From assembly GCA_013391385.1 (NCBI GenBank), contig JACBFI010000014.1, positions 16,673-80,672 on the forward strand: 64,000 bases of DNA, read 5' to 3'. A program made the translations under genes and the position numbers. The notes under the pieces are model-generated. The model was not told the origin of the DNA. It saw only the letters and a program-made list of their open reading frames with translations, and ran no database searches. Each line of letters opens with the position of its first letter. Within the stretch, counting starts at the first letter, position 1. Source of the DNA: Sediminibacterium sp. Gen4 (GTDB lineage: Bacteria; Bacteroidota; Bacteroidia; Chitinophagales; Chitinophagaceae). Shown here in pieces: positions 35,638 through 44,880 of this stretch.

Positions 35638-37359
35638 TTAAACAACCTTCTCCATCTCTTTCGCAGTAAACTCCATCAATGTTTTAATATGTGCCGGTGA
35701 AAGATCAAATTTCAATCCGGCAGCTGCGTAGAGTTCAGGCAGTGTACGAGTTCCACCTAATGAAAGGGCTTTGATATAATGATCTAAAGCTTGTTGTGGA
35801 TTTTCCTGATACTGCATCCATAAACCAATGGCACCCAATTGCGCAATACCATATTCGATATAATAAAAAGGCACTTCAAACAAATGCAACTGACGTTGCC
35901 AGCCAATCTCACGATACATGTCTAATCCTGTGTAATCAATACTATTTGTCGAAAACTCTTGCAAAATTTCCATCCACTTTGTAGTTCTTTCTTCAATAGT
36001 ATGTGTGGGATGTTCATATACCCAATGCTGGAACTTGTCTATAATTGCGATCCATGGGAAGATCGTAATCGTTCTTTCCAATTGATGTTCTTTTGCTCTC
36101 TTCAGATCTTCTTCATTATCAAAAAATGCTTGCCAATGATTCATACTGAATAATTCCATCGCCATACTGGCCACTTCAGCGATCTCCATCGGATACTCTT
36201 TAAAAGCACTCAGCTCCAATTCATGCGCCAAAAAAGAATGAATGGCATGTCCACCTTCATGTACCATGGTTGTGACATCACTCATTTGTCCGGCTGCATT
36301 CATAAAAATAAAAGGTGCCCCGCTTTCCGTTAGCGGACAATTATATCCTCCCGGCGCTTTTCCTTTTCTGCTTTCCAGATCAAAATGCCCGAGTTCATTC
36401 ATCTTGCGTAAACAGTTGGCGAAAAAAGGATTCAATTGTTCAAAACAAGCTACAGATTTTTCATAGAGGTCTTGCCCGTTGCTAAAGGGTTTCAAAGGTT
36501 GAACTCCTTCGGGTTCTGCCTCTGTATCCCATGGACGCAGCACATCCAATCTCAATTTTTCCTTTTTCTTCTGATAAATTTTTTCGATCAGTGGCAGCAC
36601 ATGCAATTTCACAGCTTCATGAAACTGGAAGCAATCTTCTTTGGTATAATCGAAGCGACCGAGTTCTACAAACTTGTAGTCACGGTAATTAGCGTAACCT
36701 GCATTTTGTGCTACCTGATGTCTCTTTGTGATAAGCTGTGTATAGAGATCATGCATCGCATCTTTATCCTGCAGCCTGCGTTCTTGAATTTTACGATACA
36801 CTTGTTCACGCAATTCACGATCATGACTTTCCAAAAATTTAGCAGCTTGTTGTAAAGTATATTCTTCGCCATTCACTTCTACCGTCATTTTACCTGCGAT
36901 AGCGCCATACTGTTGTTGCATGACACTCAATTCTGCCTGCAATGGAATATTGGCTTCGCGGAATAGGTCGATGCTTTTCTTAACGCCACGGAGATAAGTA
37001 AAATATTTCTGCTGATCCAATTCCTTGGTAAAAGGCGAATTGATCAATTTCTTATTGAGTTGATCTGCATAGGGCTGTAACTTGGGTTGAATTTCCATGC
37101 AGAAATAAGTAAATGCTTCTTCCAGCTTGGGGTCGGTTGTATCACAGGTCATTTTGATCTGTCGCCAACAGGCATCTTCACTTACAACAGCTTCTACTTC
37201 ACTCATATCCCTCATCCACTGCTCCAATGCAGCTTTGCTGTCAATCGGGCGCTCTGCCAGATCCCTGAAAAAAGGCTCCAGCGATTCCCAGGTAGTCACC
37301 ACAAAGTCTTTGGGCACAAAGCGACGCTCTAGTTTTTTGATATCCGCACTTAAAGTCAT
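35638..37359 (-). CDS. M3 family oligoendopeptidase (PepF-like)
   Basis: 573 residues from MTLSADIKKLERRF; an upstream ATG at 37500 would add 47 residues that overlap the mutL promoter and start. The zinc motif HEGGHAIHSF (HExxH form) and the third ligand region EIAEVASMAMELF are present. M3 enzymes degrade short peptides in the cytoplasm. It has no signal peptide. It is divergent from mutL, with about 120 nt between starts. Confidence 0.92.
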   Translation of the reverse strand: MTLSADIKKLERRFVPKDFVVTTWESLEPFFRDLAERPIDSKAALEQWMRDMSEVEAVVSEDACWRQIKMTCDTTDPKLEEAFTYFCMEIQPKLQPYADQLNKKLINSPFTKELDQQKYFTYLRGVKKSIDLFREANIPLQAELSVMQQQYGAIAGKMTVEVNGEEYTLQQAAKFLESHDRELREQVYRKIQERRLQDKDAMHDLYTQLITKRHQVAQNAGYANYRDYKFVELGRFDYTKEDCFQFHEAVKLHVLPLIEKIYQKKKEKLRLDVLRPWDTEAEPEGVQPLKPFSNGQDLYEKSVACFEQLNPFFANCLRKMNELGHFDLESRKGKAPGGYNCPLTESGAPFIFMNAAGQMSDVTTMVHEGGHAIHSFLAHELELSAFKEYPMEIAEVASMAMELFSMNHWQAFFDNEEDLKRAKEHQLERTITIFPWIAIIDKFQHWVYEHPTHTIEERTTKWMEILQEFSTNSIDYTGLDMYREIGWQRQLHLFEVPFYYIEYGIAQLGAIGLWMQYQENPQQALDHYIKALSLGGTRTLPELYAAAGLKFDLSPAHIKTLMEFTAKEMEKVV

Positions 37360-37448
37360 AATCTTGAATTTTACAGCGCAAAAGTACCTGCAAAACGTTT
37401 GGAAAGTTTTAAAAGTTTTCAAAACTTCAATGCCACCGTCATTTGCCG

Positions 37449-37456
37449 TATTTTTG
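37449..37456 (+). promoter_or_regulatory. -7 promoter element of mutL
   Basis: TATTTTTG, exact TAnnTTTG, 26 nt before the start. A Shine-Dalgarno-like AAGGAG at 37469-37474 supports the GTG start at 37483, one of few such sites here. Confidence 0.55.
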
Positions 37457-37482
37457 CAGGCTGAATTCAAGGAGATTTTTTT

Positions 37483-39333
37483 GTGAGCGATATCATTCAA
37501 TTATTACCCGATAACATTGCCAACCAGATTGCAGCCGGTGAGGTCATTCAACGACCGGCCAGTGCTGTCAAAGAACTATTGGAAAATGCGGTGGATGCCG
37601 GTGCTACTGATATCCGATTATTGGTATCAGATGCCGGTAAAGCATTGATTCAGGTAATTGATAATGGCAAGGGGATGAGTGATACCGATGCCCGCATGTC
37701 ATTTGAACGCCACGCCACCAGTAAAATCCGACAAATTGAAGACCTGTTTCGTATCAAAACCATGGGGTTTCGGGGTGAGGCACTAGCTTCAATAGCCGCC
37801 GTAGCCCAAGTGGAAATGAAAACAAAACGTGCAGAAGATGAACTGGGCACATATATTGAAATTGAAAACAGCAAAGTCATTAAACAGGAAGTATGTGCTT
37901 GTCCACTTGGTACCAGCATCAGCATGAAAAACCTGTTCTTCAATGTTCCTGCCCGCAGAAACTTTCTCAAGAGCAATGCAGCAGAACTTCGCCATATCAT
38001 GGATGAATTCATTCGTGTAGCCATGGCTTTTCCTGAGATCTTTTTTTCACTCACCAGTAATGGACAAGAAGTATTTCATTTAGAACCCGGAACACTTAAA
38101 CAAAGAATTGTACAAATACTCGGTAATACTTACAATGCCAAACTTGTTAGCGTTGGAGAGAAAACCGATTACATGAATATTTATGGTTTTGTAGGTAAAC
38201 CGGAAACAGCCCGCAAAACAAGAGGTGATCAGTATTTTTTTGTGAATAACAGATTCATCAAAAGCGCTTATCTCAATCATGCTGTGAATACGGCTTTTGA
38301 TGAAATGATTGCCAAAGACAGTTTCCCTGGTTATGTTCTTTTCATTGATCTGGATCCTTCACAAGTAGATATCAATGTTCACCCTACCAAACAGGAGATC
38401 AAGTTTGAAGATGAGAAAATCATCTATGCATTTGTGCAAGCAGCCGTAAAACATGCTTTAGCCCAATTTAGTATTGCTCCTTCACTTGATTTTACACTCA
38501 ATGCAGATATTCAGGGATTAGATGCAGTCAACAAACCGTTTACTGACGATAAAAAACAAGCGGTTGCCTCTTCTAATCTATACCAGACTTTCACACAAAA
38601 AAATCAGGCGCATTTTATTGAGCGAGAAAAAACATCCGGTGAACTGAAACATTGGAAGAGTTTTTTTGAGCGTTCAGAAACAACCCCTGAAGAAAAAAAG
38701 ACAGATCATTTTCCCGGGTCTCTTTTACAAAGCATCACACCCAAGATGCCCGGCATACAGGTTTTACCGGATACCCCTTTGCTTCAACTGCATCAAACCT
38801 ATATCATCGCATCTACCAATAGTGGCTTTATACTGGTTCATCAGCAATTGGCACATGAAAGAATATTGTATGATAAATACAGTGTAGCTGCTCATGGACA
38901 ACAAATGGCCACGCAGAAAAGTCTCTTTCCTGCTACTTTGGAACTGGCTACTGCTGATGCTGCATTATTGCAAGACCTATTACCGGATCTTACCAGCATT
39001 GGCTATCAGGTAGAACCTTTTGGACATAACAGTTTTGTAATTCAAGGTATTCCGGCTGATATCCTTCCCGGTAATGAAAAGCATGCCATTGAATTATTGA
39101 TCGAACAGTTCAAACATTTTAGTTCGGATATTAAATTCAGCAAACGTGAAAAACTGATCCGTTGTATGGCTCGGCAACAAGCCATCAAGGCCGGACAAAC
39201 ACTGTCGCAAAAAGAAATGCTGGTGTTGGTGGAAGAACTGTTTGCTTGCACGAGTCCGAATGTTACACCTACTGGTTCTCCTACTTATCTTGAATTCAAA
39301 GAAGATTATTTAGACCGTATGTTTGGCAAATGA
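37483..39333 (+). CDS. mutL: DNA mismatch repair protein MutL
   Basis: 616 residues from GTG. N-terminal GHKL ATPase: LLPDNIANQIAAGEV, ELLENAVDAGA, DNGKGM, RHATSKI, TMGFRGEALASI. It couples mismatch recognition by MutS to strand incision. The C-terminal endonuclease motif, normally DQHAxxExxxxE, reads HQQLAHERILYD at residues 453-464, so the first Asp, the His and the last Glu are all changed. The C-terminal CPHGRPT-like motif is also absent. Endonuclease activity is therefore doubtful. Confidence 0.95.
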   Translation: MSDIIQLLPDNIANQIAAGEVIQRPASAVKELLENAVDAGATDIRLLVSDAGKALIQVIDNGKGMSDTDARMSFERHATSKIRQIEDLFRIKTMGFRGEALASIAAVAQVEMKTKRAEDELGTYIEIENSKVIKQEVCACPLGTSISMKNLFFNVPARRNFLKSNAAELRHIMDEFIRVAMAFPEIFFSLTSNGQEVFHLEPGTLKQRIVQILGNTYNAKLVSVGEKTDYMNIYGFVGKPETARKTRGDQYFFVNNRFIKSAYLNHAVNTAFDEMIAKDSFPGYVLFIDLDPSQVDINVHPTKQEIKFEDEKIIYAFVQAAVKHALAQFSIAPSLDFTLNADIQGLDAVNKPFTDDKKQAVASSNLYQTFTQKNQAHFIEREKTSGELKHWKSFFERSETTPEEKKTDHFPGSLLQSITPKMPGIQVLPDTPLLQLHQTYIIASTNSGFILVHQQLAHERILYDKYSVAAHGQQMATQKSLFPATLELATADAALLQDLLPDLTSIGYQVEPFGHNSFVIQGIPADILPGNEKHAIELLIEQFKHFSSDIKFSKREKLIRCMARQQAIKAGQTLSQKEMLVLVEELFACTSPNVTPTGSPTYLEFKEDYLDRMFGK

Positions 39334-40815
39334 TCACATCCAATTTTGCTGAGTGGATTCTGTTTTATACAAGGCATAGTCACTGATCTGTAACCCTTGT
39401 TCATACTGAATAAAAGGCAATTCAAATTTACCCCCTGCTGTATGCAGCAACAAAGTCACCAATCCTTTCTTTTTTTGGAAGAGTGATTGTCTGAGTTGTA
39501 CGTATTGAATATTATTCCAGTTTAACAATATTTCGTTTTTCCCAAAAGTGCTGGCATATCGCTGAACACCGGTATCAGAGATCCAAAACCGAAAATTATT
39601 CCAATACCACCAATTTTTTAAAATACTTAAAGGCCACCATAACAAAATGATTAACGCATTCCATTTCCATACAAAATAGGCGCCTACCGTGAGTACCAGT
39701 AAAAAAGGAAGCGTGATGAAAAAAGCTCTTTGAAGAATATAAGTATGGTGCATTTGATAGCCCTCACCCTCTTCTTGTGCCGGTAATGATGATTGATAGG
39801 TTTGAATAATAGCGGTAACCTGTTCAGGAGAAGTGATCGGCAGTTCCAATCTCAACTTTACTTTTTCCTTATCCTGACCTGCAATTTTAAGATGGAGCAA
39901 CCCCATTCCAATTAATCGTCTGATAAAATTACTTCTCCAGCTAACCATTTGAATTTTATTAAATGGGATCATTTTTTGTTTGATCTGCAACAATCCCCAA
40001 CGTATATGAAACCCTTTCCCATCTTTTCTCACCGTGTAATCGTAAAACCGAAAGAAAGTTCTGACAATGGAGATCAACATAGTAATCACCAGACTTATGA
40101 TCGCCAAACTTGCAATAACTGTCCATGTAAACTGAACCGTATCACTATAAGATTCTAACTCTTTTAATAGTGGGATTTTATGAATAAGGGGTTTGATGTC
40201 TTCATATTTACCGATTACAAAAGCAGCAATAATACCCATGGTTTCCAAGTGGTTGGCAGATAGACTTAACTTGAGTAGTCCACCGATATTCAATTTACTG
40301 ACGGTTTCATAATTACCACCGGTTGCAGTAGTGATGGCTTGTTCAGCATCCCCTCTTGGCTGCATGGCATTAAGCAGTATATGCCGTAATGCAGTAGCAT
40401 CTTCAGCCGCTATCGCATAAATCTTTAATTCCTCTTCATCGGTTCCGGCTGTATCGATCAACACTTTGTATGTTTTTGTCAGCGAATGTAGTAAGCTCTG
40501 TTCCAGATGTACTGCTTGTATTCTTTCTAATGGAATGGTCACTTTCTTTTTTGTAAATAAACCTTTTCGCACTAGTAATTGCCCCTGCTGAATACTAAAC
40601 TTCATGAACCAGTAATCTAATAGGGTTTTGATCAAAATAAAAAGCACGAGCCCTCCTCCAATAATCAGGAATTTCATCCCGATATTCTCTTTCTTCCCAA
40701 AAAATAAACCTATTGCAGCAGGCCATACTTGTCCGATCACCACACGAAAAATGTGAAAGAACATCATGAACACTGCAAATGGTGATTGTCGTTGTGGCTG
40801 ATCAAATGTTTTCAT
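39334..40815 (-). CDS. PH-domain membrane protein, YdbT-like
   Basis: 493 residues with membrane helices and three bPH2 (DUF304) domains, seen as LERIQAVHLEQSLLHSL, FNKIQMVSWRSNFIRRL and WNNIQYVQLRQSLFQKK, each with a pattern of a strand ending in R/Q and hydrophobic residues. Matches the YdbT partner of YdbS in Bacillus. Function unknown. It overlaps the upstream YdbS-like gene by 14 nt, so the two are coupled. Confidence 0.85.
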   Translation of the reverse strand: MKTFDQPQRQSPFAVFMMFFHIFRVVIGQVWPAAIGLFFGKKENIGMKFLIIGGGLVLFILIKTLLDYWFMKFSIQQGQLLVRKGLFTKKKVTIPLERIQAVHLEQSLLHSLTKTYKVLIDTAGTDEEELKIYAIAAEDATALRHILLNAMQPRGDAEQAITTATGGNYETVSKLNIGGLLKLSLSANHLETMGIIAAFVIGKYEDIKPLIHKIPLLKELESYSDTVQFTWTVIASLAIISLVITMLISIVRTFFRFYDYTVRKDGKGFHIRWGLLQIKQKMIPFNKIQMVSWRSNFIRRLIGMGLLHLKIAGQDKEKVKLRLELPITSPEQVTAIIQTYQSSLPAQEEGEGYQMHHTYILQRAFFITLPFLLVLTVGAYFVWKWNALIILLWWPLSILKNWWYWNNFRFWISDTGVQRYASTFGKNEILLNWNNIQYVQLRQSLFQKKKGLVTLLLHTAGGKFELPFIQYEQGLQISDYALYKTESTQQNWM

Positions 40816-41335
40816 GTGACTGCAGCGGTTGAATTTGTTGCATGATCAGGTCTTTGAGTTGCTCAGCTTCTTCTTGCGGCAAGCCATGTATGGTAATATC
40901 TTTACCCTCCGATGCAGCTGTATACAAACTAACAGATGCCAATCCGAATTTCCTTTCAATGGGACCTGAGTTCACAACACAATGCTGCATTCGATTGAAG
41001 GGGACCATATGTGTATTTTGAAAAAGCCAACCGGTACTATACAAAATATCTCTTTCACGTACTGCATATTTCTTTCTTTTAAAAGAGCGTGTGCCTGATA
41101 CAATGGTAACAGTAGTTATTATCGAATACAAACTGATTCCTAATGCTATAAGCAACACCGTTTGCAGCTTGGTCACAAATACAAAAAGTACGATCAGACC
41201 TGCTAAAATAATACCGAACGTAATTAGCCATGTGATCCGTAGTACTTTCAGATAGTCGGGATGAATGCCTTTAAAAGGGACAGACTGCACCTGCGGTAAG
41301 GATGTATCCGTTATGGGTAAATTGGAAAATGACAT
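40802..41335 (-). CDS. PH-domain membrane protein, YdbS-like
   Basis: 177 residues: two membrane helices at about 34-52 and 56-78, then one bPH2 domain (FNRMQHCVVNSGPIERKFGLASVSLYTA). The arrangement is that of YdbS. It is the first gene of a two-gene unit with the YdbT-like protein. Function unknown. Confidence 0.85.
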   Translation of the reverse strand: MSFSNLPITDTSLPQVQSVPFKGIHPDYLKVLRITWLITFGIILAGLIVLFVFVTKLQTVLLIALGISLYSIITTVTIVSGTRSFKRKKYAVRERDILYSTGWLFQNTHMVPFNRMQHCVVNSGPIERKFGLASVSLYTAASEGKDITIHGLPQEEAEQLKDLIMQQIQPLQSHENI

Positions 41336-41390
41336 ATATGAAAATACAGTATTTAACTGTATGTCGGCTTAGCAACGAAAACATTACAGA

Positions 41391-42743
41391 TCAATAAATA
41401 GCATGCAGGTTCATCAAGAATGCCTCTACAGCCCTTCTTACTGTTACAGCGGATGTTTGGTGATTGTTTACTAAAACAGAAAAAATGAGCTTTCGATTTT
41501 TCTTCGTGATCAGATAGCCGCTTAGTGCTACTTGTCCACTGAGGGTTCCTGTTTTCGCAAAAATTTTATACTGAAGAGGCTTATAAAAATTATTCAAAGT
41601 GCCGGTTCCGCCGGTAGGCAGGATGGTTGTTATTCTTTCCCATGAAAACTCTTCATTCATTTTTTGTAAAAGACTTATAAAATGCATCGGTGTAAATAAG
41701 TTATATCGGCTAAGCCCGCTACCATCCACCCAATTGGGTTTTTGAACTAACTCTGAGAAGTTCATCTTCAATAATGTATCGATCACTTTTCGGTCATTTA
41801 TCACACCCAGTATCTCGTCACTTACCATCAGGAGCATTTGTTCTGCAAAAAAGTTGTCACTTTGGTACATCATAGGTCGAAGCACAGAATCTGTGGGTTG
41901 TGAATGCAGAATGCGTATCGCTTCCTTTGATGGAGCAGGTATGGATTTGAATTGTGATGCATAACTATTCGTCCACTTTAACCCTTTGATTTCCGATTGT
42001 AGCACTTTAGCTGAAAAAGTATCACTGGTTACAAAAGGAATTTGCTGTTGTCTAAAAGGAGATGTACTGGTAGTGTATATCAATGTATTGACATGCTGTG
42101 CTCTTCGAAAGCTGTACATATTTGAGCGACGATTCAAATCTTCTGTATAATCTGCTTTACTTCCATCCGCTGCTTTTATAGTAGAGGGATGCCATTGTAT
42201 GCTACTATCCTTGTAACGAATCCATATCAAATTCCCATAAACAGGAAAAGCACTGCGTTCAGCCATATAGTTTTGCTGATAGTCATTCCATGACCAGCCA
42301 CTACCCCATTGTGTGGTTTGAAAAGGAAGATCAATTCTTGCATAAACACGGCTGGTATCTGAGCGAAGAAATTCCATTACAGGTTGTCTTACAAAATCAG
42401 GATGCAACAGTGTAGGATCGCCTGTAGGTCTTACCCATGTTACGCCGGAAGATGGATCAGTATAATAACGTAACCCTTTGATACTATCTCCCAAATATTT
42501 CATGGCAGCATAACAAGTAAAAAGCTTGGTATTACTCGCCGGAAGGAAGAGTTTATCTGCCTGGTAATTATAGAGGTATTGATTTTTTTCAGGATCGAAA
42601 ATACTGATACCGATATGGGCTGATTTAAGGTCAGCTTCTTTGAAGATAGCGTGATCAGCTTGTTTTTGAATGGTTCGCTGTACTGAACATGCTGTAAGTG
42701 AGATGATGGAAAGTAGTAAAAAGCGCACCCTGAATGGCATCAT
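41391..42743 (-). CDS. dacB: D-alanyl-D-alanine carboxypeptidase/endopeptidase, PBP4 (S13)
   Basis: 450 residues with a lipoprotein-type N-terminus (LTAC at residues 17-20). Active-site triad of family S13: S-N-T-K (PASNTKLFTC), S-x-N as SRYN, and K-T-G (FAKTGTLSGQ). PBP4 trims or cleaves D-Ala cross-links in peptidoglycan. A second ATG three bases later is equally possible. It is somewhat shorter than E. coli DacB. Monocistronic. Confidence 0.9.
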   Translation of the reverse strand: MMPFRVRFLLLSIISLTACSVQRTIQKQADHAIFKEADLKSAHIGISIFDPEKNQYLYNYQADKLFLPASNTKLFTCYAAMKYLGDSIKGLRYYTDPSSGVTWVRPTGDPTLLHPDFVRQPVMEFLRSDTSRVYARIDLPFQTTQWGSGWSWNDYQQNYMAERSAFPVYGNLIWIRYKDSSIQWHPSTIKAADGSKADYTEDLNRRSNMYSFRRAQHVNTLIYTTSTSPFRQQQIPFVTSDTFSAKVLQSEIKGLKWTNSYASQFKSIPAPSKEAIRILHSQPTDSVLRPMMYQSDNFFAEQMLLMVSDEILGVINDRKVIDTLLKMNFSELVQKPNWVDGSGLSRYNLFTPMHFISLLQKMNEEFSWERITTILPTGGTGTLNNFYKPLQYKIFAKTGTLSGQVALSGYLITKKNRKLIFSVLVNNHQTSAVTVRRAVEAFLMNLHAIY

Positions 42744-42792
42744 ACAAAAGTGATTTTATGATGACTAATGTACTGACTCTTCGTCAAAGCCC

Positions 42793-43926
42793 CTAGATTC
42801 TTTCAGCAGCGCGCATCCATCTTTCAGGAATATCATTATTGGAGGCTGTGAGATAATCTCTATAACTGCAGGCAATATATTTACCATCATGTAATTGCAT
42901 CCACCAGCGACCTGTTTTTTTACTTTGTAGAAATACGGTTTCTACTTCTGCAAAAGCCAGGGTAAATTCATTGAAAGCATTTCTGTCTTCCATGGATGCT
43001 TCTTGCTTTCCTCTTTGAATACCATCCATAGTATACCAAATCAGATGGGAGATTTGTTTGGCTGTCATTTGATGAACATCCTGAGCTGGCATATATCCAT
43101 AAATACCAATGGTTCTGCAAGTATGACTCATCCCAGCATATTGCATCAATGTACAGGCTTCTTCTCCATTAAAACCATTGGGTGTAACATGATTAGCAGG
43201 TGCGTGTGCATGTTGAATGGCCGCAATATCGAAACTAAAAAGATCACTATTTCTGATAGCAGGTTCCATTTCGGAAATATCTTCTTTCACCTTTCCTACA
43301 CGATAACAATCAAAGCGAAGCTTATCAATGGTTTCCAACATTTGCGGATGCATGAAATAGCTCTGGAAACCAATATGGTTATAGTGTCTTAAATAATTGG
43401 GCATACCGGTGAATAAGTCTACCAGAAAATTATCTGCCGGAGTCATACTCTCCATATCCATATCAATTCTTGCATCTACACAAGCTGCATCAATGATTTT
43501 TCCTTCTCCCGTTTGTGCCTGGTATTGAGCAGTAGTAATATCATGCGAGCCACCTAAAATCAATACTTTCTTTCCAAGCGCCAACAATTCCTGCAACACC
43601 ATACGAAGTGCTGCATAACTATCTTGCAATGTTACACCACATTTCACATTACCTAAGTCTGCAACGTTTACTTCTGTATGCCAATGATAGAGGCGATAAA
43701 ATTCACTTCGGATGGTATCCGGACTATCTGTATGTGTGAACTGAATACCCGCTCCACGCATTTCTCCACATCCTACGATTACCAGATCTGCATGATCAAT
43801 ATCGGGAAAACTTTCATCAAATACAGCGATATGCTTACCCAACTGCGTGTCTTTATAACCCTCATCATTGGAAAGCTGTGCAATATTCACCGGCTCTAAA
43901 AAATCTATAATCGTATCTAGGGACAT
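42793..43926 (-). CDS. arginase-fold (ureohydrolase) protein with altered metal site
   Basis: 377 residues. The ureohydrolase fold is clear from LGKKVLILGGSHDITTAQY (His128), VDARIDMD (Asp151, Asp155) and FSFDIAAIQ (Asp233). In active arginases and formimidoylglutamases the second motif is DAHxD and the third SxDxDxxDP. Here the middle His is Arg153 and the third-motif second Asp is Ala235, so two metal ligands are lost. It is probably catalytically inactive or changed. It is an isolated gene. Confidence 0.82.
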   Translation of the reverse strand: MSLDTIIDFLEPVNIAQLSNDEGYKDTQLGKHIAVFDESFPDIDHADLVIVGCGEMRGAGIQFTHTDSPDTIRSEFYRLYHWHTEVNVADLGNVKCGVTLQDSYAALRMVLQELLALGKKVLILGGSHDITTAQYQAQTGEGKIIDAACVDARIDMDMESMTPADNFLVDLFTGMPNYLRHYNHIGFQSYFMHPQMLETIDKLRFDCYRVGKVKEDISEMEPAIRNSDLFSFDIAAIQHAHAPANHVTPNGFNGEEACTLMQYAGMSHTCRTIGIYGYMPAQDVHQMTAKQISHLIWYTMDGIQRGKQEASMEDRNAFNEFTLAFAEVETVFLQSKKTGRWWMQLHDGKYIACSYRDYLTASNNDIPERWMRAAERI

Positions 43927-44028
43927 GCGTAATTTTTTCAGAGAGATAACGCTCAGTCACGCCAAAAATTGTGTAGAAATAACAAAAGATAAGCTTAAGC
44001 GTGTGTTTAGAATATACTTCTGTTATCA

Positions 44029-44142
44029 GCTATAAGCCACGAGCTGTGAGCTACGGGCTCATACACATTTTATTAGCAATAATTTGAACTAGAAAACTCC
44101 AGCATAGCTCGAGGCTCGCAGCTCATGGCTCATAGCTCAAAA
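44029..44142. repeat. heptamer array 14, hairpin between the arginase-fold gene and a two-component operon
   Basis: Left arm GCTATAA, GCCACGA, GCTGTGA, GCTACGG, GCTCATA; right arm CTCGAGG, CTCGCAG, CTCATGG, CTCATAG. About 24 of 30 bases pair, and most differences are transitions that give G-U pairs on one strand. It lies 37 nt beyond the stop of the response regulator. Confidence 0.8.
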
Positions 44143-44178
44143 TCAGATTGGAAATTTTAATACCCGTTAAGAGATCAA

Positions 44179-44880
44179 CTAATCCATGTATTTATACCCC
44201 ACTCCTCTAACCGAGTGAAAATAACGTGGGTGTCTGCTGTCTTCTTCAAAATACTTACGGAAGCTGAGGATGAAATTATCGATGGTGCGGGTAGTAGGAT
44301 AGACATTATAACCCCAAACCACTTGCAGAATTTTTTCGCGTGTAACAACCTCTCCTTTATTCTCAATGAGCAATTTTAAGAGCATGGCTTCTTTCTTGCT
44401 TAGCTCTATATGTTGTCCATTCCAGGTAATGGCGTCCTGTGCTTTAAAATCCACTTTATTATTACCGAATTCATAGGTATCACCTATGGTTTCCTTTTCT
44501 TGTAGTTTTTTATTCTTGTTGATGAGCTTTTCTACCCTTAACAATAACTCTTCCAGGTTAAAAGGTTTGGTGAGGTAATCATCTGCTCCTTTTTTTAACC
44601 CTAACACACGATCACTCCCTGCATTTTTTGCGCTGAGCATTAAAATGGGGACTTCATTGTTATTGACACGAATACTTTCTGTGACTGCTATACCATCTAC
44701 TTCCGGCAACATGATATCCATGATGATGAGATCGAAGTATTCATTGGCTATTTTTTTTAATGCCTCGGTTCCATTAAATGCGGAACTCACTTCATAGCCT
44801 TCCATCTCTAAGTTCAACTTGAGTGTTTCATGAAGATTCTCTTCATCTTCTACCAGTAATATATTCGCTTTTGATGCCAT
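44179..44880 (-). CDS. OmpR-family response regulator, RprY-like
   Basis: Start taken at the second ATG (44880), which overlaps the kinase stop as ATGA. 233 residues: receiver with VEDEE, phospho-acceptor Asp55 (LIIMDIMLPE), LSAKNAG and TKPFN, then a winged helix with LSKKEAMLLKLLIENKGEVVTR and TRTIDNFILSFRKYFE. Resembles RprY of Bacteroides, but the target genes are unknown. Last gene of the yicC-gldH-kinase-regulator set. Confidence 0.86.
   Translation of the reverse strand: MASKANILLVEDEENLHETLKLNLEMEGYEVSSAFNGTEALKKIANEYFDLIIMDIMLPEVDGIAVTESIRVNNNEVPILMLSAKNAGSDRVLGLKKGADDYLTKPFNLEELLLRVEKLINKNKKLQEKETIGDTYEFGNNKVDFKAQDAITWNGQHIELSKKEAMLLKLLIENKGEVVTREKILQVVWGYNVYPTTRTIDNFILSFRKYFEEDSRHPRYFHSVRGVGYKYMD

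Noticed and set aside
37390-37430. TTGGAAAGTTTTAAAAG as part of the 63742 element
   Set aside because: The two share GGAAAGTT only, and the first overlaps the divergent promoter of mutL; too short to claim a family.
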